Shown piece after piece: positions 33,336 to 42,829 of a stretch of DNA of 64,000 bases (positions are counted from its first letter, which is position 1; each line of letters begins with the position of its first letter). Source of the stretch: Clostridia bacterium (GTDB taxonomy: Bacteria > Bacillota > Clostridia > Oscillospirales > Acutalibacteraceae). Below the pieces are notes generated by a model. That model made no database searches, was not told the DNA's origin, and saw only the letters and a program-made list of their open reading frames with translations. Made by a program: the position numbers and the translations under genes. The DNA is taken from assembly GCA_900766585.1 (NCBI GenBank), contig CAAFVV010000037.1, positions 1 through 64,000 on the forward strand. Reading direction: 5' to 3'.

Positions 33336-36300
33336 ATGTCTGCTTCGCCATTTTCCGAGCCGCTTTTTGCCGGCATCGACATCGGCAGCACCACGATCAA
33401 GCTCGTGCTGCTAAACGGCCGCGAGCCGGTCTACGGCGAATACCGCCGCCATCACGCCGATATTGCAGCAGCACTTTCCGCCCTTTTGCAGGACGCGCGG
33501 GAGACCGTCGGAAATGCCGTATTGCTGCCGCGTGTAACCGGAAGCGGCAGCATCAGTCTCGCCAAAAAGCTCGGCATCGGCTTTGTGCAGGAGGTCGCCG
33601 CCGAGGCGGTCGCGCTGCGCACGCTCGCCCCGCAAACGGATGTTGCCATTGAGCTTGGCGGCGAGGACGCGAAAATCCTCTATCTCACCGGCGGACTGGA
33701 GGAGCGGATGAACGGTGTCTGCGCGGGCGGCACCGGCTCGTTTATCGACCAGATGGCGGCGCTTTTGAAAACCGACGCTCCCGGTCTCGACGCGCTCGCC
33801 GCCGGATATACCCAGCTGTATCCCATTGCCGCGCGCTGCGGCGTATTTGCCAAAAGTGATATTCAGCCGCTGATCAACGACGGCGCGCGGCGGGAGGATC
33901 TGGCGGCTTCGGTGTTTCAGGCGGTCGTCAACCAGACGATCAGCGGTCTTGCCTGCGGCAAGCCCATCCGCGGCAACGTCGCCTTTCTCGGCGGTCCGCT
34001 CCATTTCCTCCCCCAGCTGCGGCAGGCGTTTATCCGTACGCTGAAGCTGACGCCGGCGCAGATCTACGCACCCGACAATGCCCATCTATTCCCGGCAACC
34101 GGCGCGGCGCTGTCCAAAGAGCCGGTCGAGCCGGTCACGCTGTCCGCGCTGCTCGACCGGCTGCAAAAGGCGGGCGATATGCCGTTTGAGCTGCACCGCC
34201 TGCCGCCGCTTTTCGAAAGCGAAGCGGATTATGCCGCGTTTACGGCGCGCCACAGCGCCCACCGCGTCTCCCGCCGTCCGCTCGAAAGCTATGCAGGCAA
34301 CTGCTTTCTCGGCATCGACGCCGGTTCCACCACGACAAAGCTCGCACTCATCGCCGAGGACGGCAGTCTGCTCTGGTCGTTCTACGCCAATAACGACGGC
34401 TCGCCGATCAAGACGGCCGTCCGCGCCATGGGTGAACTTGCCGCTCTTATGCCCGCCTCTGCCCACATCCGCCGCGCCTGCTCGACCGGCTACGGCGAAA
34501 CACTGCTGAAAACGGCGTTCTGTCTGGATGACGGCGAGGTGGAGACCGTCGCGCACTGCACCGCCGCCGCTTTTTTTGATCCGGAGACCGACTGTGTGCT
34601 GGACATCGGCGGACAGGACATGAAATTCATCCGCCTGAAGCGCGGCGCGGTGGACTCCGTGCTGCTCAACGAGGCCTGCTCCTCCGGCTGCGGCTCTTTT
34701 ATCGAAAATTTCGCCGTCTCGCTCGGCTATACCGCACCCTCCTTTGCGGAACAAGCGCTGTTTGCCCCGCACCCGCTCGACCTCGGCACCCGCTGCACCG
34801 TGTTCATGAACTCCAACGTCAAGCAGGCGCAGAAAGAGGGCGCCACCGTCGCAGACATTTCGGCGGGACTTGCCTACAGCGTCGTAAAAAACGCGCTGTT
34901 TAAAGTGATCAAGCTGACCGACGCCTCCTCGCTCGGACGGCACATCCTTGTCCAGGGCGGCACCTTCTGCAACCATGCCGTGCTGCGCGCGCTGGAAAAA
35001 ACCGCCGGAGCCGAGGTCATCTGCCCGGACATCGCCGGTCTCATGGGCGCATTCGGTGCCGCGCTCATCGCACGGCAGCGGTGCGGCGAATGTGAGGACA
35101 GCACGCTGCTGCCCTTTGACCGCATCGCCGCGCTCACCTACACCACGACTGTCACCCGCTGCAAGGGCTGCCAAAACAGCTGTCTGCTGACGGTCAACCG
35201 CTTTCCCGACGGGCGGCGGCACATTTCCGGCAACCGCTGTGAGCGCGGCGCGGGCAAAGAGCCGGCGCAGGCGGAGGCCGTGCCGAATCTGACCGCCTAT
35301 AAATATCAGCGCATCTTCGATTACACGCCCCTGCCCGCCGAAAAAGCGCCGCGCGGCGTGATCGGTATTCCCCGCGCGCTGAACCTGTACGAAAATTATC
35401 CGTTTTGGGCGACGCTGTTTGCGGCGCTCGGCTTTTCGGTCGTGTTCTCCCCGAAAAGCTCCCGCCGGGTCTATGAGCGGGGCATGGAATCCATCCCCTC
35501 CGAAAGCGAGTGCTACCCCGCCAAGCTGGCGCACGGACACATTCAGTCGCTGATCGACGCGGGTATACATACCATATTCTATCCCAGCGTATTCTTTGAG
35601 CGGCCGGAGCCGGGGGCGCAGAACAAATACAACTGCCCCATGGTCATCGGCTCACCGGAAAATATCCGCAACAACGTTGAGGATCTGTCGGCGCAAAACG
35701 TCCGCTTTATCCATCCGTTTCTCTCCTTCGGCGACGAAAAAGCCGCCGAGGACCGGCTCTGCACCGTGTTTGCAGAGGAATGGCAGATTCCCGCCGACGA
35801 GGTGCGCGCCGCCTGCCGCAAGGCGTGGGCGGAACAGTTGCGCGCCAAGGCGGATATCCGCGCCGAGGGCAAACGGGCGCTCGACTGGATGGAGGCACAC
35901 AGCCGCCGCGGCATCGTGCTCTGCGGTCGCCCCTATCACGCCGATCCGGAAATCCACCACGGCATCCCCGAGATGATCGCCTCCTACGGCTTCGCCGTGC
36001 TGACAGAGGACAGTCTGCCCGTTTCGGATTCCCCCGAACGGCCGCTGCGCGTCACGGATCAGTGGAGCTATCACTCCCGTCTGTACACCGCCGCGCAGTT
36101 TGTGCGCAGCCGGCGGGATCTGGAGCTGATCCAGCTTAACTCCTTCGGCTGCGGGCTGGATGCCGTCACCACCGATCAGGTGGCGGAAATTCTGGAGCCG
36201 AGCAACAAGCTGTACACACTGCTGAAGATCGACGAGATCAGCAACCTCGGCGCTGCCCGCATCCGGGTGCGCTCGCTGATTGCCGCCATCCGCCAGCGGG

Positions 36301-37565
36301 AGGAGCGCGGCGTTGTGCCGGCTCCCGTTCCCTCGGCATATTCCCGCGCGGTGTTCACCCGCAAAATGAAGCGGGAGGGCTACACCATCCTTGCGCCGCA
36401 GATGCTGCCGATCCATTTTGAGATGGTACAGACCGTGTTCCGCCGCAAAGGGTATCGCGTCGAAATTCTCGGCAACGACACCCGCGCCGCCGTCGATGCG
36501 GGGCTGCGCTGCGTCAACAACGATGCCTGCTACCCCTCGCTCATCGTGACGGGGCAGATTCTTGACGCTGTACGCTCCGGCCGCTACGACACCCACCGTC
36601 TGGCGATCATTATGTCCCAGACGGGCGGCTGCTGCCGTGCCACCAACTATATCGCCTTCATCCGGCGGGCGCTCGATCAGGCAGGCTACGGCTATATCCC
36701 CGTGATCTCGCTGAGCCTCAGCAAGCTGGAGAAAAACCCCGGCTTTTCCATCACCCCCGGTCTGCTCTACCGCGGCGCCATGGCGGTGGTGCTCGGCGAC
36801 GTGCTGATGCAGTGTCTCTACCGCACACGCCCCTATGAAGCCGAGCCGGGCGCCGCCGATGCGCTTTGCCGGCAGCATCTCGGCCGCTGCGAGGCGGCGC
36901 TTGACGGAAAAGTGTTCACCGTTTCGCGCTACCGGCAGCTCTGCCGCGACATTGTCGCCGATTTTGACGCCCTGCCGCTTCGCGAGGTGCAAAAGCCGCG
37001 AGTCGGCATCGTCGGTGAAATTCTGGTCAAATACATGCCGCTCGCCAATAACCACCTCGTGGAGCTTCTGGAGGCGGAGGGCGCAGAAGCGGTCGTGCCC
37101 GATCTGCTGGACTTTTTCGCCTACTGCTTCTACGGCAACCTGTTCCGCAGCGACGTTCTGGGCATGCCGCGCCGCGCCGCGCGGCTTTCCGCCGCCGGTA
37201 TACGTCTGCTCGATCTCCTGCGCCGTCCGGCGGCGCGGGCGCTTGAGCAAAGCCGCCGTTTCACCCCGGCGCAGTCCATCTACAAGACCGCAGAGCTGGC
37301 AAAGCCCTATCTCTCGGCGGGCAACCAGTACGGCGAGGGATGGTTCCTGACCGGTGAAATGGTGCACCTGATTCACAGCGGCGTGGACCGCATCGTCTGT
37401 ATCCAGCCGTTCGGCTGTCTGCCGAACCACATTGTCGGCAAGGGGGTCATCAAGGCGGTGCGCCGCGATCATCCGGCAGCGCGTATCGCCGCCGTCGATT
37501 ATGACCCCGGCGCGAGCGAGGTCAATCAGCTCAACCGCATCAAGCTCCTGCTGTCGGACGAATGA
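33336..37565 (+). CDS. 2-hydroxyacyl-CoA dehydratase activase, duplicated and fused form
   Basis: A 1409-residue clostridial protein. Two BcrAD/BadFG-type ATPase domains (about 10-260 and 310-570, each opening with D[I/A]GSTT) precede a long DUF2229 region (from about 660). Each ATPase half keeps the two cysteines that bind the [4Fe-4S] cluster in HgdC-type activases. In the first half these are C129 (in VCAGGTGSF) and C168 (in ARCGVF); in the second they are in ACSSGCGSF and TRCTVF. A Cys cluster (CKGCQNSCL) links to DUF2229. Activases use ATP to inject an electron into a dehydratase. No dehydratase subunits lie nearby, so the partner is unknown. Start ATG follows AAGGAGG. Confidence 0.88.
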   Translation: MSASPFSEPLFAGIDIGSTTIKLVLLNGREPVYGEYRRHHADIAAALSALLQDARETVGNAVLLPRVTGSGSISLAKKLGIGFVQEVAAEAVALRTLAPQTDVAIELGGEDAKILYLTGGLEERMNGVCAGGTGSFIDQMAALLKTDAPGLDALAAGYTQLYPIAARCGVFAKSDIQPLINDGARREDLAASVFQAVVNQTISGLACGKPIRGNVAFLGGPLHFLPQLRQAFIRTLKLTPAQIYAPDNAHLFPATGAALSKEPVEPVTLSALLDRLQKAGDMPFELHRLPPLFESEADYAAFTARHSAHRVSRRPLESYAGNCFLGIDAGSTTTKLALIAEDGSLLWSFYANNDGSPIKTAVRAMGELAALMPASAHIRRACSTGYGETLLKTAFCLDDGEVETVAHCTAAAFFDPETDCVLDIGGQDMKFIRLKRGAVDSVLLNEACSSGCGSFIENFAVSLGYTAPSFAEQALFAPHPLDLGTRCTVFMNSNVKQAQKEGATVADISAGLAYSVVKNALFKVIKLTDASSLGRHILVQGGTFCNHAVLRALEKTAGAEVICPDIAGLMGAFGAALIARQRCGECEDSTLLPFDRIAALTYTTTVTRCKGCQNSCLLTVNRFPDGRRHISGNRCERGAGKEPAQAEAVPNLTAYKYQRIFDYTPLPAEKAPRGVIGIPRALNLYENYPFWATLFAALGFSVVFSPKSSRRVYERGMESIPSESECYPAKLAHGHIQSLIDAGIHTIFYPSVFFERPEPGAQNKYNCPMVIGSPENIRNNVEDLSAQNVRFIHPFLSFGDEKAAEDRLCTVFAEEWQIPADEVRAACRKAWAEQLRAKADIRAEGKRALDWMEAHSRRGIVLCGRPYHADPEIHHGIPEMIASYGFAVLTEDSLPVSDSPERPLRVTDQWSYHSRLYTAAQFVRSRRDLELIQLNSFGCGLDAVTTDQVAEILEPSNKLYTLLKIDEISNLGAARIRVRSLIAAIRQREERGVVPAPVPSAYSRAVFTRKMKREGYTILAPQMLPIHFEMVQTVFRRKGYRVEILGNDTRAAVDAGLRCVNNDACYPSLIVTGQILDAVRSGRYDTHRLAIIMSQTGGCCRATNYIAFIRRALDQAGYGYIPVISLSLSKLEKNPGFSITPGLLYRGAMAVVLGDVLMQCLYRTRPYEAEPGAADALCRQHLGRCEAALDGKVFTVSRYRQLCRDIVADFDALPLREVQKPRVGIVGEILVKYMPLANNHLVELLEAEGAEAVVPDLLDFFAYCFYGNLFRSDVLGMPRRAARLSAAGIRLLDLLRRPAARALEQSRRFTPAQSIYKTAELAKPYLSAGNQYGEGWFLTGEMVHLIHSGVDRIVCIQPFGCLPNHIVGKGVIKAVRRDHPAARIAAVDYDPGASEVNQLNRIKLLLSDE

Positions 37566-37574
37566 TCCGTGTAT

Positions 37575-37615
37575 AAAAAGACTGCGGTCGCTTTTTTGCG
37601 GCCGCAGTCTTTTTT
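37575..37615. terminator. Bidirectional terminator, activase and small lipoprotein
   Basis: A 17-bp stem with one wobble (37575-37591 with 37598-37614) is flanked by an A-tract and a T-tract. It can end transcription from both convergent genes. Confidence 0.92.
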
Positions 37616-37624
37616 TGTCAGTGG

Positions 37625-37915
37625 TCAGCGCATCATGCCGCCGCGTCCCGAACCCTCTCCGAACGCCGTACCGCCCGGCAGATCCTCCGCCGCAGACGAC
37701 CCGTTCGAGGAGTTTATATCCGGCAGAAGATCTCCGGACGATGACTCCGAATGACGGGTCGTCTCCGTCGTCGTCATCGACGAGGACGGAGACGACTGCT
37801 CCGACGAATCCGGATGACTCCCGATTTCGCCGTCCTCCCGGCGGCAGCCGCAGAGCGTGCCGCCGATCACCGCCGCAGCCAATACCGCAAAGCATGCTTT
37901 TTTAAAGGATATCAT
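37625..37915 (-). CDS. Small Ser/Thr-rich lipoprotein
   Basis: A 96-residue predicted lipoprotein: MISFKK start, hydrophobic core, and lipobox-like LCGC near residue 24. The mature part is Ser/Thr/Asp/Glu-rich and ends in Gly/Arg/Met (GRGGMMR). No domain was recognised. The ATG has AAAGGAG 7 nt upstream, which fixes it over the longer frame that reaches 38290. It lies 245 bp downstream of addA on the same strand, with strong hairpins between them. Confidence 0.65.
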   Translation of the reverse strand: MISFKKACFAVLAAAVIGGTLCGCRREDGEIGSHPDSSEQSSPSSSMTTTETTRHSESSSGDLLPDINSSNGSSAAEDLPGGTAFGEGSGRGGMMR

Positions 37916-37956
37916 AAGACTTCTCCTTTCCCACCCATTTTCGCACGTCATGCCAA

Positions 37957-38040
37957 AGGCGGGGCGGAATTCCCCGCGCTTTTTGCCCCGCCAGCAAACG
38001 GCAAAGCGGCAGAACTGCCCGTCGGACCGTTCTGCCGCTT
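37957..38040 (-). other. Two stable hairpins between addA and the small lipoprotein gene
   Basis: One hairpin has a perfect 12-bp stem (38004-38015 with 38029-38040). A second pairs GGCGGGGC near 37957 with GCCCCGCC ending near 37984. Neither has a strong T-tract on the minus strand. They may form the 3' end of the addA transcript or a structured leader of the lipoprotein gene; no riboswitch class was recognised. Confidence 0.45.
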
Positions 38041-38160
38041 TGTGTTTTCGGGATTTTCGCGCGGTCTGTTTTTCCGCAGCCGACCCTGTATGACGCCCTG
38101 TTAGCCTGTCCGGATCAGCAGAAAAACATGCAAAAAATCGCGCGGTAATTTTTTCATTTT

Positions 38161-41100
38161 TTATGACAGCGGGACCGACACCGTCTCTCCCAGCGCAAAG
38201 GAATACAAAAGGCATTCCGCCACCTCGGCAGCACGAATCTGCCGCAGGGCATAGGCATACCAGAGAAGCTGCTGCCGGTAGCGGTCGCAAAGCTCCTGCG
38301 CCTCCTGCACACGGTCGGTCTTATAATCTACGATCACCAGTCTGCCGTTTTCCTCAAACAGGCAGTCCGCGATGCCCTGCACCACAACCGGTTCCTGCCG
38401 CGCCTGCGGCGGCAGCGCCGCCGCACGAACGGGATCGAGCTGCTCCGCCGGGACGGTCACGGTGAACGGATATTCCCGCAGACAGAGGGGGGAAGCCGCC
38501 ATCCGCCGATAGAGCGGGCTTTGAAAAAATGCGCGCAGACGGGAACGGGACAGGCTGTCCGCCTGCTCCTTTGACAGGAATTTTCCCTCGGTCAGGCGGC
38601 GGATCTCCCCCTCGAGATCCGCTGCGGCATCGGCATAGCGCGAGAGCTGCATAAACTGGTGCATTGCCGTACCGCGCTCCGCCGGCGTCAGCCCGCTCTT
38701 GCCGAGAAATGCCGGACGCGAGACCGAGACCAATGCGGCATCGGCATGCCGGTGCGACAGTGCCGAAGCCGCCGCCTTGGCAGGAATCTCCCCGAGCGTC
38801 CGATAGGGATACTCATACGCCATGCGCGCGCAAAGCGCCTGCACGAGCGCGGCATCCGCCTCCGGACGGGGCAAAGCCTCCTCTTCCTCTGGCGCTTCGG
38901 GCGGGGGCGGCGGCACAAGCTCGACCCGCCACCTCTGCGGCTCCTCCAGGCACGGTGGCGGATCCTGCCAGCCAGCCGCCTGCCGCAGCACTCCGCCGGA
39001 GGGATGGCGCAGCATCGCCGCCAGAATCCAGTCGCTCATTCCGGACGCATCCAGTATCAGGTGCGCCGGCAGCGTCGGGCCATCGCCAAGCGAAGCCGAC
39101 AGCTCGGAGAGCCGCTTGTCCGGCTTTGTGACCGATGTCACTAAAATCAGCTTTTCCTTGGCTCGCGTCAGCGCCACATACAGCACGCGCAGCTCTTCGG
39201 TGCGGCTACTGCGACGCACCGCCTGCCGCACACCCATAAGCGGCAGCGTTGTATGCTCGACCAGTGTCTCCGGATCGCGGCGGATCATGCCGATCCCACA
39301 TTCCGCGTGCAGAAGCACCTTGCTTCTAGTGTAGTCGTTGTTGAAGCTGCCGCCCAGCCCCGCAACAAACACGAACGGGAATTCGAGTCCCTTTGACCGG
39401 TGAATGCTCATCACCCGCACGGCGTCCGCCTCTCCCGACGTCAGCGCCGCAGACGGCAGCGAGGATTCCCGCTCCGACATCCGATCCATATACCGCATAA
39501 ACGCCGCAAGACCGCGCTGTCCGTTTTGCTCGCAGCGCGCGGCATATTCCTGCAAAAGCCGCAGATTGGCAACCCGCCGTTCGCCGTGCGGCCGCGCTGC
39601 CTCGCGCAGCAACAGCCCCGTCTCCCCATACAGGCGGGCAATCAGCCGATCGGCAGGCGAAGCGGCTGCCAGAATCCGCATACGCTGCAAAAGCGCCGTA
39701 AACGCCGCACATTTTTCACCGAGCGCGTCCTTTTGCTGCGCCGCCTTGCGCAGGGCAAGCCACAGCGGCTCATGCGGCGCCGCTGCCCGGATAACCGCCA
39801 GATCGTCGGGCAGCAGTCCACCGACCGGAGACAGCAGTGCCGCCAAAAGCGGCACCTCCTGCAGGGGGTTGTGGATCAGGCGCAGCAGCGACAGCGCCAA
39901 AAGCACCTCGGACGCCTCGAAAAAGCCGCCGCCCTTGTCGGTGACTGCCGGAATCCCCTGCCGGATCAGCTCGTCGGCATAGGCGTTGCCGTGGGCATTG
40001 GCGGCACGGAGCAAGATGCAGAAATCGCTGTATCGCGCCGGCCGCTCGCCGGTCTTTTCGGTCACGGTCAGCGTTTGGCAAAGCGCGCGGATGCGCCCCG
40101 CGATCAGCCGTGCCTCTGCCGCGTCGCGGCTGTCCTCTGCCTCCGGCCGCCCGGACACGATCCACAGCTCCGGCTCATACCCCTCACGCGGCGCATACTG
40201 CTTAGCGCCGGGGACAAGCTCCTCCCGCTCATCATAGACAATGCCGCCGGTCTCCCGCATCATCAGCTGGCGAAACAGCGCGTTTACGCCGTCCGTCACC
40301 TCGCGGCGGGAGCGGAAATTATGTCCGAGCAGAATCGTGCCGGGAAAGTGGCTGCCGTCAAACTGCGGATAGCGGTCACGCCGCCCCAAAAACAGCTCCG
40401 GCATCGCCTGCCGGAAGCCATAGATGCTCTGCTTGACGTCGCCGACCATAAAGAGGTTCTGCTCCTGCCGCGACAGGGCGGAAAACAGCGCATCCTGCGC
40501 GGCGTTGGTGTCCTGATATTCGTCCACCATGATCTCATCGTATTGCGCCGACAGCTCCTGCGCCAATGGTGTCGGGGTCATGGTGCCGTCCTCCTCCGGC
40601 GTGACGAGAAGCGACAGCGCCAAATGCTCGAGGTCGGCAAAATCCAACAGGTCGCGCTGCCGCTTTTTCTCCGTAAAGGCGGCGGAAAACCGGCTGACCG
40701 CCCGACAGAGCGCCTCGATAAGCGGCCGCTGTGCCGCCCGGTCCTCGGCATATTCCGTTTCGGAGCAGCAAAGCAGCGACGGCAGCGCCTTCATCCGCTT
40801 TTTCAGCTGATTCCACTGCGCCTGCACGCGGTTTTTCAGCGCCTCATCCGCCGGCTTGCGCACGGCGCGCAGCGACGGCTGCGGCAGCGCCGCGGCAAGC
40901 CGCTGCCGTTCGTCCCAGCTTAGGGCAGAGAGCCTGCCTGACAGCTCCTCAAGTGCCAGTGCCGCCTCCTGTATGGCGGGGAGATAACACGCCGTCAGCT
41001 GCTCATCCGACTGCGCCGCCGCCATCGCCGACCGGCTGACGGCAAGGCAGCTGTTCACCTCCGCCGCAAACTGGGCGGCGGCAATGCGCCCCCACGGCGT

Positions 41101-41724
41101 TTCGGCGATCGGCAAAAGCTGCGTATACGGCTTTTGCAGCTCATCGAGCCATCGCAACGGAAACGGATGTGCCTGAATACAGTCATAGAGCTTGCCGATC
41201 GTATCCGAAACCCCGGCATCGCTGCGCCCCGAGCCGAGCAGCGCCGACAGCTCGCGAAACGCCGTGTCCCCCTCGGCATACAGCTGCTCAATGGTCTCGG
41301 TCAGCGCCTCCTCGCGCAGCAGGCGAAGCTCGCCCTCCTCCCCGACCTTGAAGCGGGGCGACAGGGCAAGCCGGTGAAACTGCTCGCGCACAAGCGTGGT
41401 GCAGAAGCCGTCCACCGTGCTGATGGCGGCGCGGGGCAGAAGCATCTGCTGCCGCAAAAGGCGGCTGTCGGTCGGATTCTCGGCAAGCGCCGCCGAGAGC
41501 GCCGCAGTCAGGCGCTGTTTCATTTCCGCCGCCGCCGCGCGCGTAAATGTTACGACCAGCAGCCGGTCGATATCGACCGGCTCCTTTTCCCGGATCACCT
41601 TTTCGATGATCCGCCGCACAAGCACCGTGGTCTTGCCCGATCCCGCCGCCGCCGACACCAAAAGCGTCCCGCCGTCCGCATAGATACACTGTTCCTGTTC
41701 CTTTGTCCACTCCGTTGCCTGCAC
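38161..41724 (-). CDS. addA: ATP-dependent helicase/nuclease subunit A (AddA)
   Basis: The UvrD-like helicase and nuclease subunit of AddAB, which processes double-strand breaks for RecA. The protein has 1187 residues. Walker A AAAGSGKTT is at 25-33, the UvrD motif DEYQDTN and the GDVKQSIYGFRQA segment are mid-protein, and MSIHRSKGLEFP is further on. The C-terminal RecB-type nuclease has GIADCLFE and VDYKTD. The GTG at 41724 has AAGGAGG 7 nt upstream. AddB, normally adjacent, is absent: the upstream neighbour is divergent and the downstream gene is a small lipoprotein. Confidence 0.95.
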   Translation of the reverse strand: MQATEWTKEQEQCIYADGGTLLVSAAAGSGKTTVLVRRIIEKVIREKEPVDIDRLLVVTFTRAAAAEMKQRLTAALSAALAENPTDSRLLRQQMLLPRAAISTVDGFCTTLVREQFHRLALSPRFKVGEEGELRLLREEALTETIEQLYAEGDTAFRELSALLGSGRSDAGVSDTIGKLYDCIQAHPFPLRWLDELQKPYTQLLPIAETPWGRIAAAQFAAEVNSCLAVSRSAMAAAQSDEQLTACYLPAIQEAALALEELSGRLSALSWDERQRLAAALPQPSLRAVRKPADEALKNRVQAQWNQLKKRMKALPSLLCCSETEYAEDRAAQRPLIEALCRAVSRFSAAFTEKKRQRDLLDFADLEHLALSLLVTPEEDGTMTPTPLAQELSAQYDEIMVDEYQDTNAAQDALFSALSRQEQNLFMVGDVKQSIYGFRQAMPELFLGRRDRYPQFDGSHFPGTILLGHNFRSRREVTDGVNALFRQLMMRETGGIVYDEREELVPGAKQYAPREGYEPELWIVSGRPEAEDSRDAAEARLIAGRIRALCQTLTVTEKTGERPARYSDFCILLRAANAHGNAYADELIRQGIPAVTDKGGGFFEASEVLLALSLLRLIHNPLQEVPLLAALLSPVGGLLPDDLAVIRAAAPHEPLWLALRKAAQQKDALGEKCAAFTALLQRMRILAAASPADRLIARLYGETGLLLREAARPHGERRVANLRLLQEYAARCEQNGQRGLAAFMRYMDRMSERESSLPSAALTSGEADAVRVMSIHRSKGLEFPFVFVAGLGGSFNNDYTRSKVLLHAECGIGMIRRDPETLVEHTTLPLMGVRQAVRRSSRTEELRVLYVALTRAKEKLILVTSVTKPDKRLSELSASLGDGPTLPAHLILDASGMSDWILAAMLRHPSGGVLRQAAGWQDPPPCLEEPQRWRVELVPPPPPEAPEEEEALPRPEADAALVQALCARMAYEYPYRTLGEIPAKAAASALSHRHADAALVSVSRPAFLGKSGLTPAERGTAMHQFMQLSRYADAAADLEGEIRRLTEGKFLSKEQADSLSRSRLRAFFQSPLYRRMAASPLCLREYPFTVTVPAEQLDPVRAAALPPQARQEPVVVQGIADCLFEENGRLVIVDYKTDRVQEAQELCDRYRQQLLWYAYALRQIRAAEVAECLLYSFALGETVSVPLS

Positions 41725-41804
41725 GGTCAAGCCTCCTTGCGGCAGCATGTTCCGCTTTTGCGAAAAAACACAAAAAACGCCGCCTTTTATCTGAATTTAC
41801 ACCA

Positions 41805-41833
41805 TTGACATCTGTTTTTTTGCGTGATATACT
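41805..41833 (+). promoter_or_regulatory. Promoter of the DMT transporter
   Basis: A perfect TTGACA (41805-41810) and TATACT (41828-41833) are 17 bp apart, with an extended -10 TGA at 41825-41827. This is the best promoter match in the window. Confidence 0.88.
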
Positions 41834-41889
41834 TCGCCACGCCGATCCAAAAACGGCAATCTGTCGAAACCAAACGGGAGGTCTCATCC

Positions 41890-42774
41890 ATGATGACCGG
41901 TATCCCCCCTTATCTGCTGCTTGTCCTCTCCATGTCCGCCACGCTGCTCGGCAGCTGTCTGCGCAACCGCTTCGGGAAAAGCGACGGAAAAGCCTCCGCC
42001 AACATCTCCGCCTTTTCGCTGCTGACGCTTCTGTTCGTCTTTTTTGAGCTTCTGATTCTGGTGGAAAGCTATGCCTGCTCCCCGTTCACCGCCGCGCTCG
42101 GCACGCTGTTCGGCGTACTGACGCTCGCCGGTACAATTGCCGGTACACAAATGCTCGCCTGCGGTCCGATGGGGCTGTCCACCGTCATCGTCACCTCAAG
42201 CATGATCATACCCGCACTGTCGGGAGCAGTCATCTGGCATGAACAGATTTCCCCGCTGCAGGGGGTGGGCATTGTGCTGATGCTCGTCATGCTCCCGCTG
42301 GCTGTCAAGGGAGACCGCGGCCGCGCCGTTTCGGTTCCGTGGCTGATTCACTGCGCCGTCGGCTTTTTGGCAGGCGGTGTGATCGGCATTTTGCAGAAGA
42401 TCCACCAGTCCTCCCCCTTCAGGCAGGAATCGGACGCCTTTTTGCTGATTGCATTTGCGGTGTCCGTCCTCGGCAACGCCGCCCTGTTCCTGATCGGGCG
42501 AAAGCGCGGGCAGCGGGTCACCTGCTCCTTCTCTCCCCGCCGCCAAAATTTCTGGCTTGCCGCCGCGGTCAGCATCGGCGTGACGCTCCCGAACAAGATC
42601 AATCTCTATCTTTCGGGCGCCATGGACAGCGCCGTCTTTTTCCCCATTGTCAACGGCGGCGGACTGCTGCTGTCGCTTTTGGCTGCCGTGCTCATTTTTC
42701 GGGAGCGGCCGACAAAGCGGCAGTGGCTCGGTATGGCGATCGGCGTTCTCGCCGTGCTGCTGCTCGGATTATAA
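41890..42774 (+). CDS. DMT-superfamily (EamA-like) transporter
   Basis: A 294-residue membrane protein with about ten hydrophobic helices in two halves, as in EamA/DMT exporters. Typical features are the half-end stretch PLQGVGIVLMLVMLPLAVKG and a C-terminal RERPTKRQWLGMAIGVLAVLLLGL, the common EamA closing helix. The substrate is unknown. The ATG at 41890 lies after GGGAGG; an adjacent ATG at 41893 is possible. It is a single-gene unit. Confidence 0.83.
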   Translation: MMTGIPPYLLLVLSMSATLLGSCLRNRFGKSDGKASANISAFSLLTLLFVFFELLILVESYACSPFTAALGTLFGVLTLAGTIAGTQMLACGPMGLSTVIVTSSMIIPALSGAVIWHEQISPLQGVGIVLMLVMLPLAVKGDRGRAVSVPWLIHCAVGFLAGGVIGILQKIHQSSPFRQESDAFLLIAFAVSVLGNAALFLIGRKRGQRVTCSFSPRRQNFWLAAAVSIGVTLPNKINLYLSGAMDSAVFFPIVNGGGLLLSLLAAVLIFRERPTKRQWLGMAIGVLAVLLLGL

Positions 42775-42816
42775 AAAGCAAGCGGATCGGGTTCTGTCCC
42801 GACCCGCTTATTTTTT
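42775..42816. terminator. Terminator between the DMT transporter and cysE
   Basis: A 12-bp stem with one mismatch (42780-42791 with 42798-42809) is followed by TTTTTT on the plus strand. TTTTTA follows it on the minus strand. It serves two convergent genes. Confidence 0.88.
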
Positions 42817-42829
42817 GCGGCGCAAAGCC

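Noticed and set aside
35652..37895. 747-residue minus-strand frame
   Set aside because: It lies opposite the activase gene and runs through its terminator; no domain was recognised.
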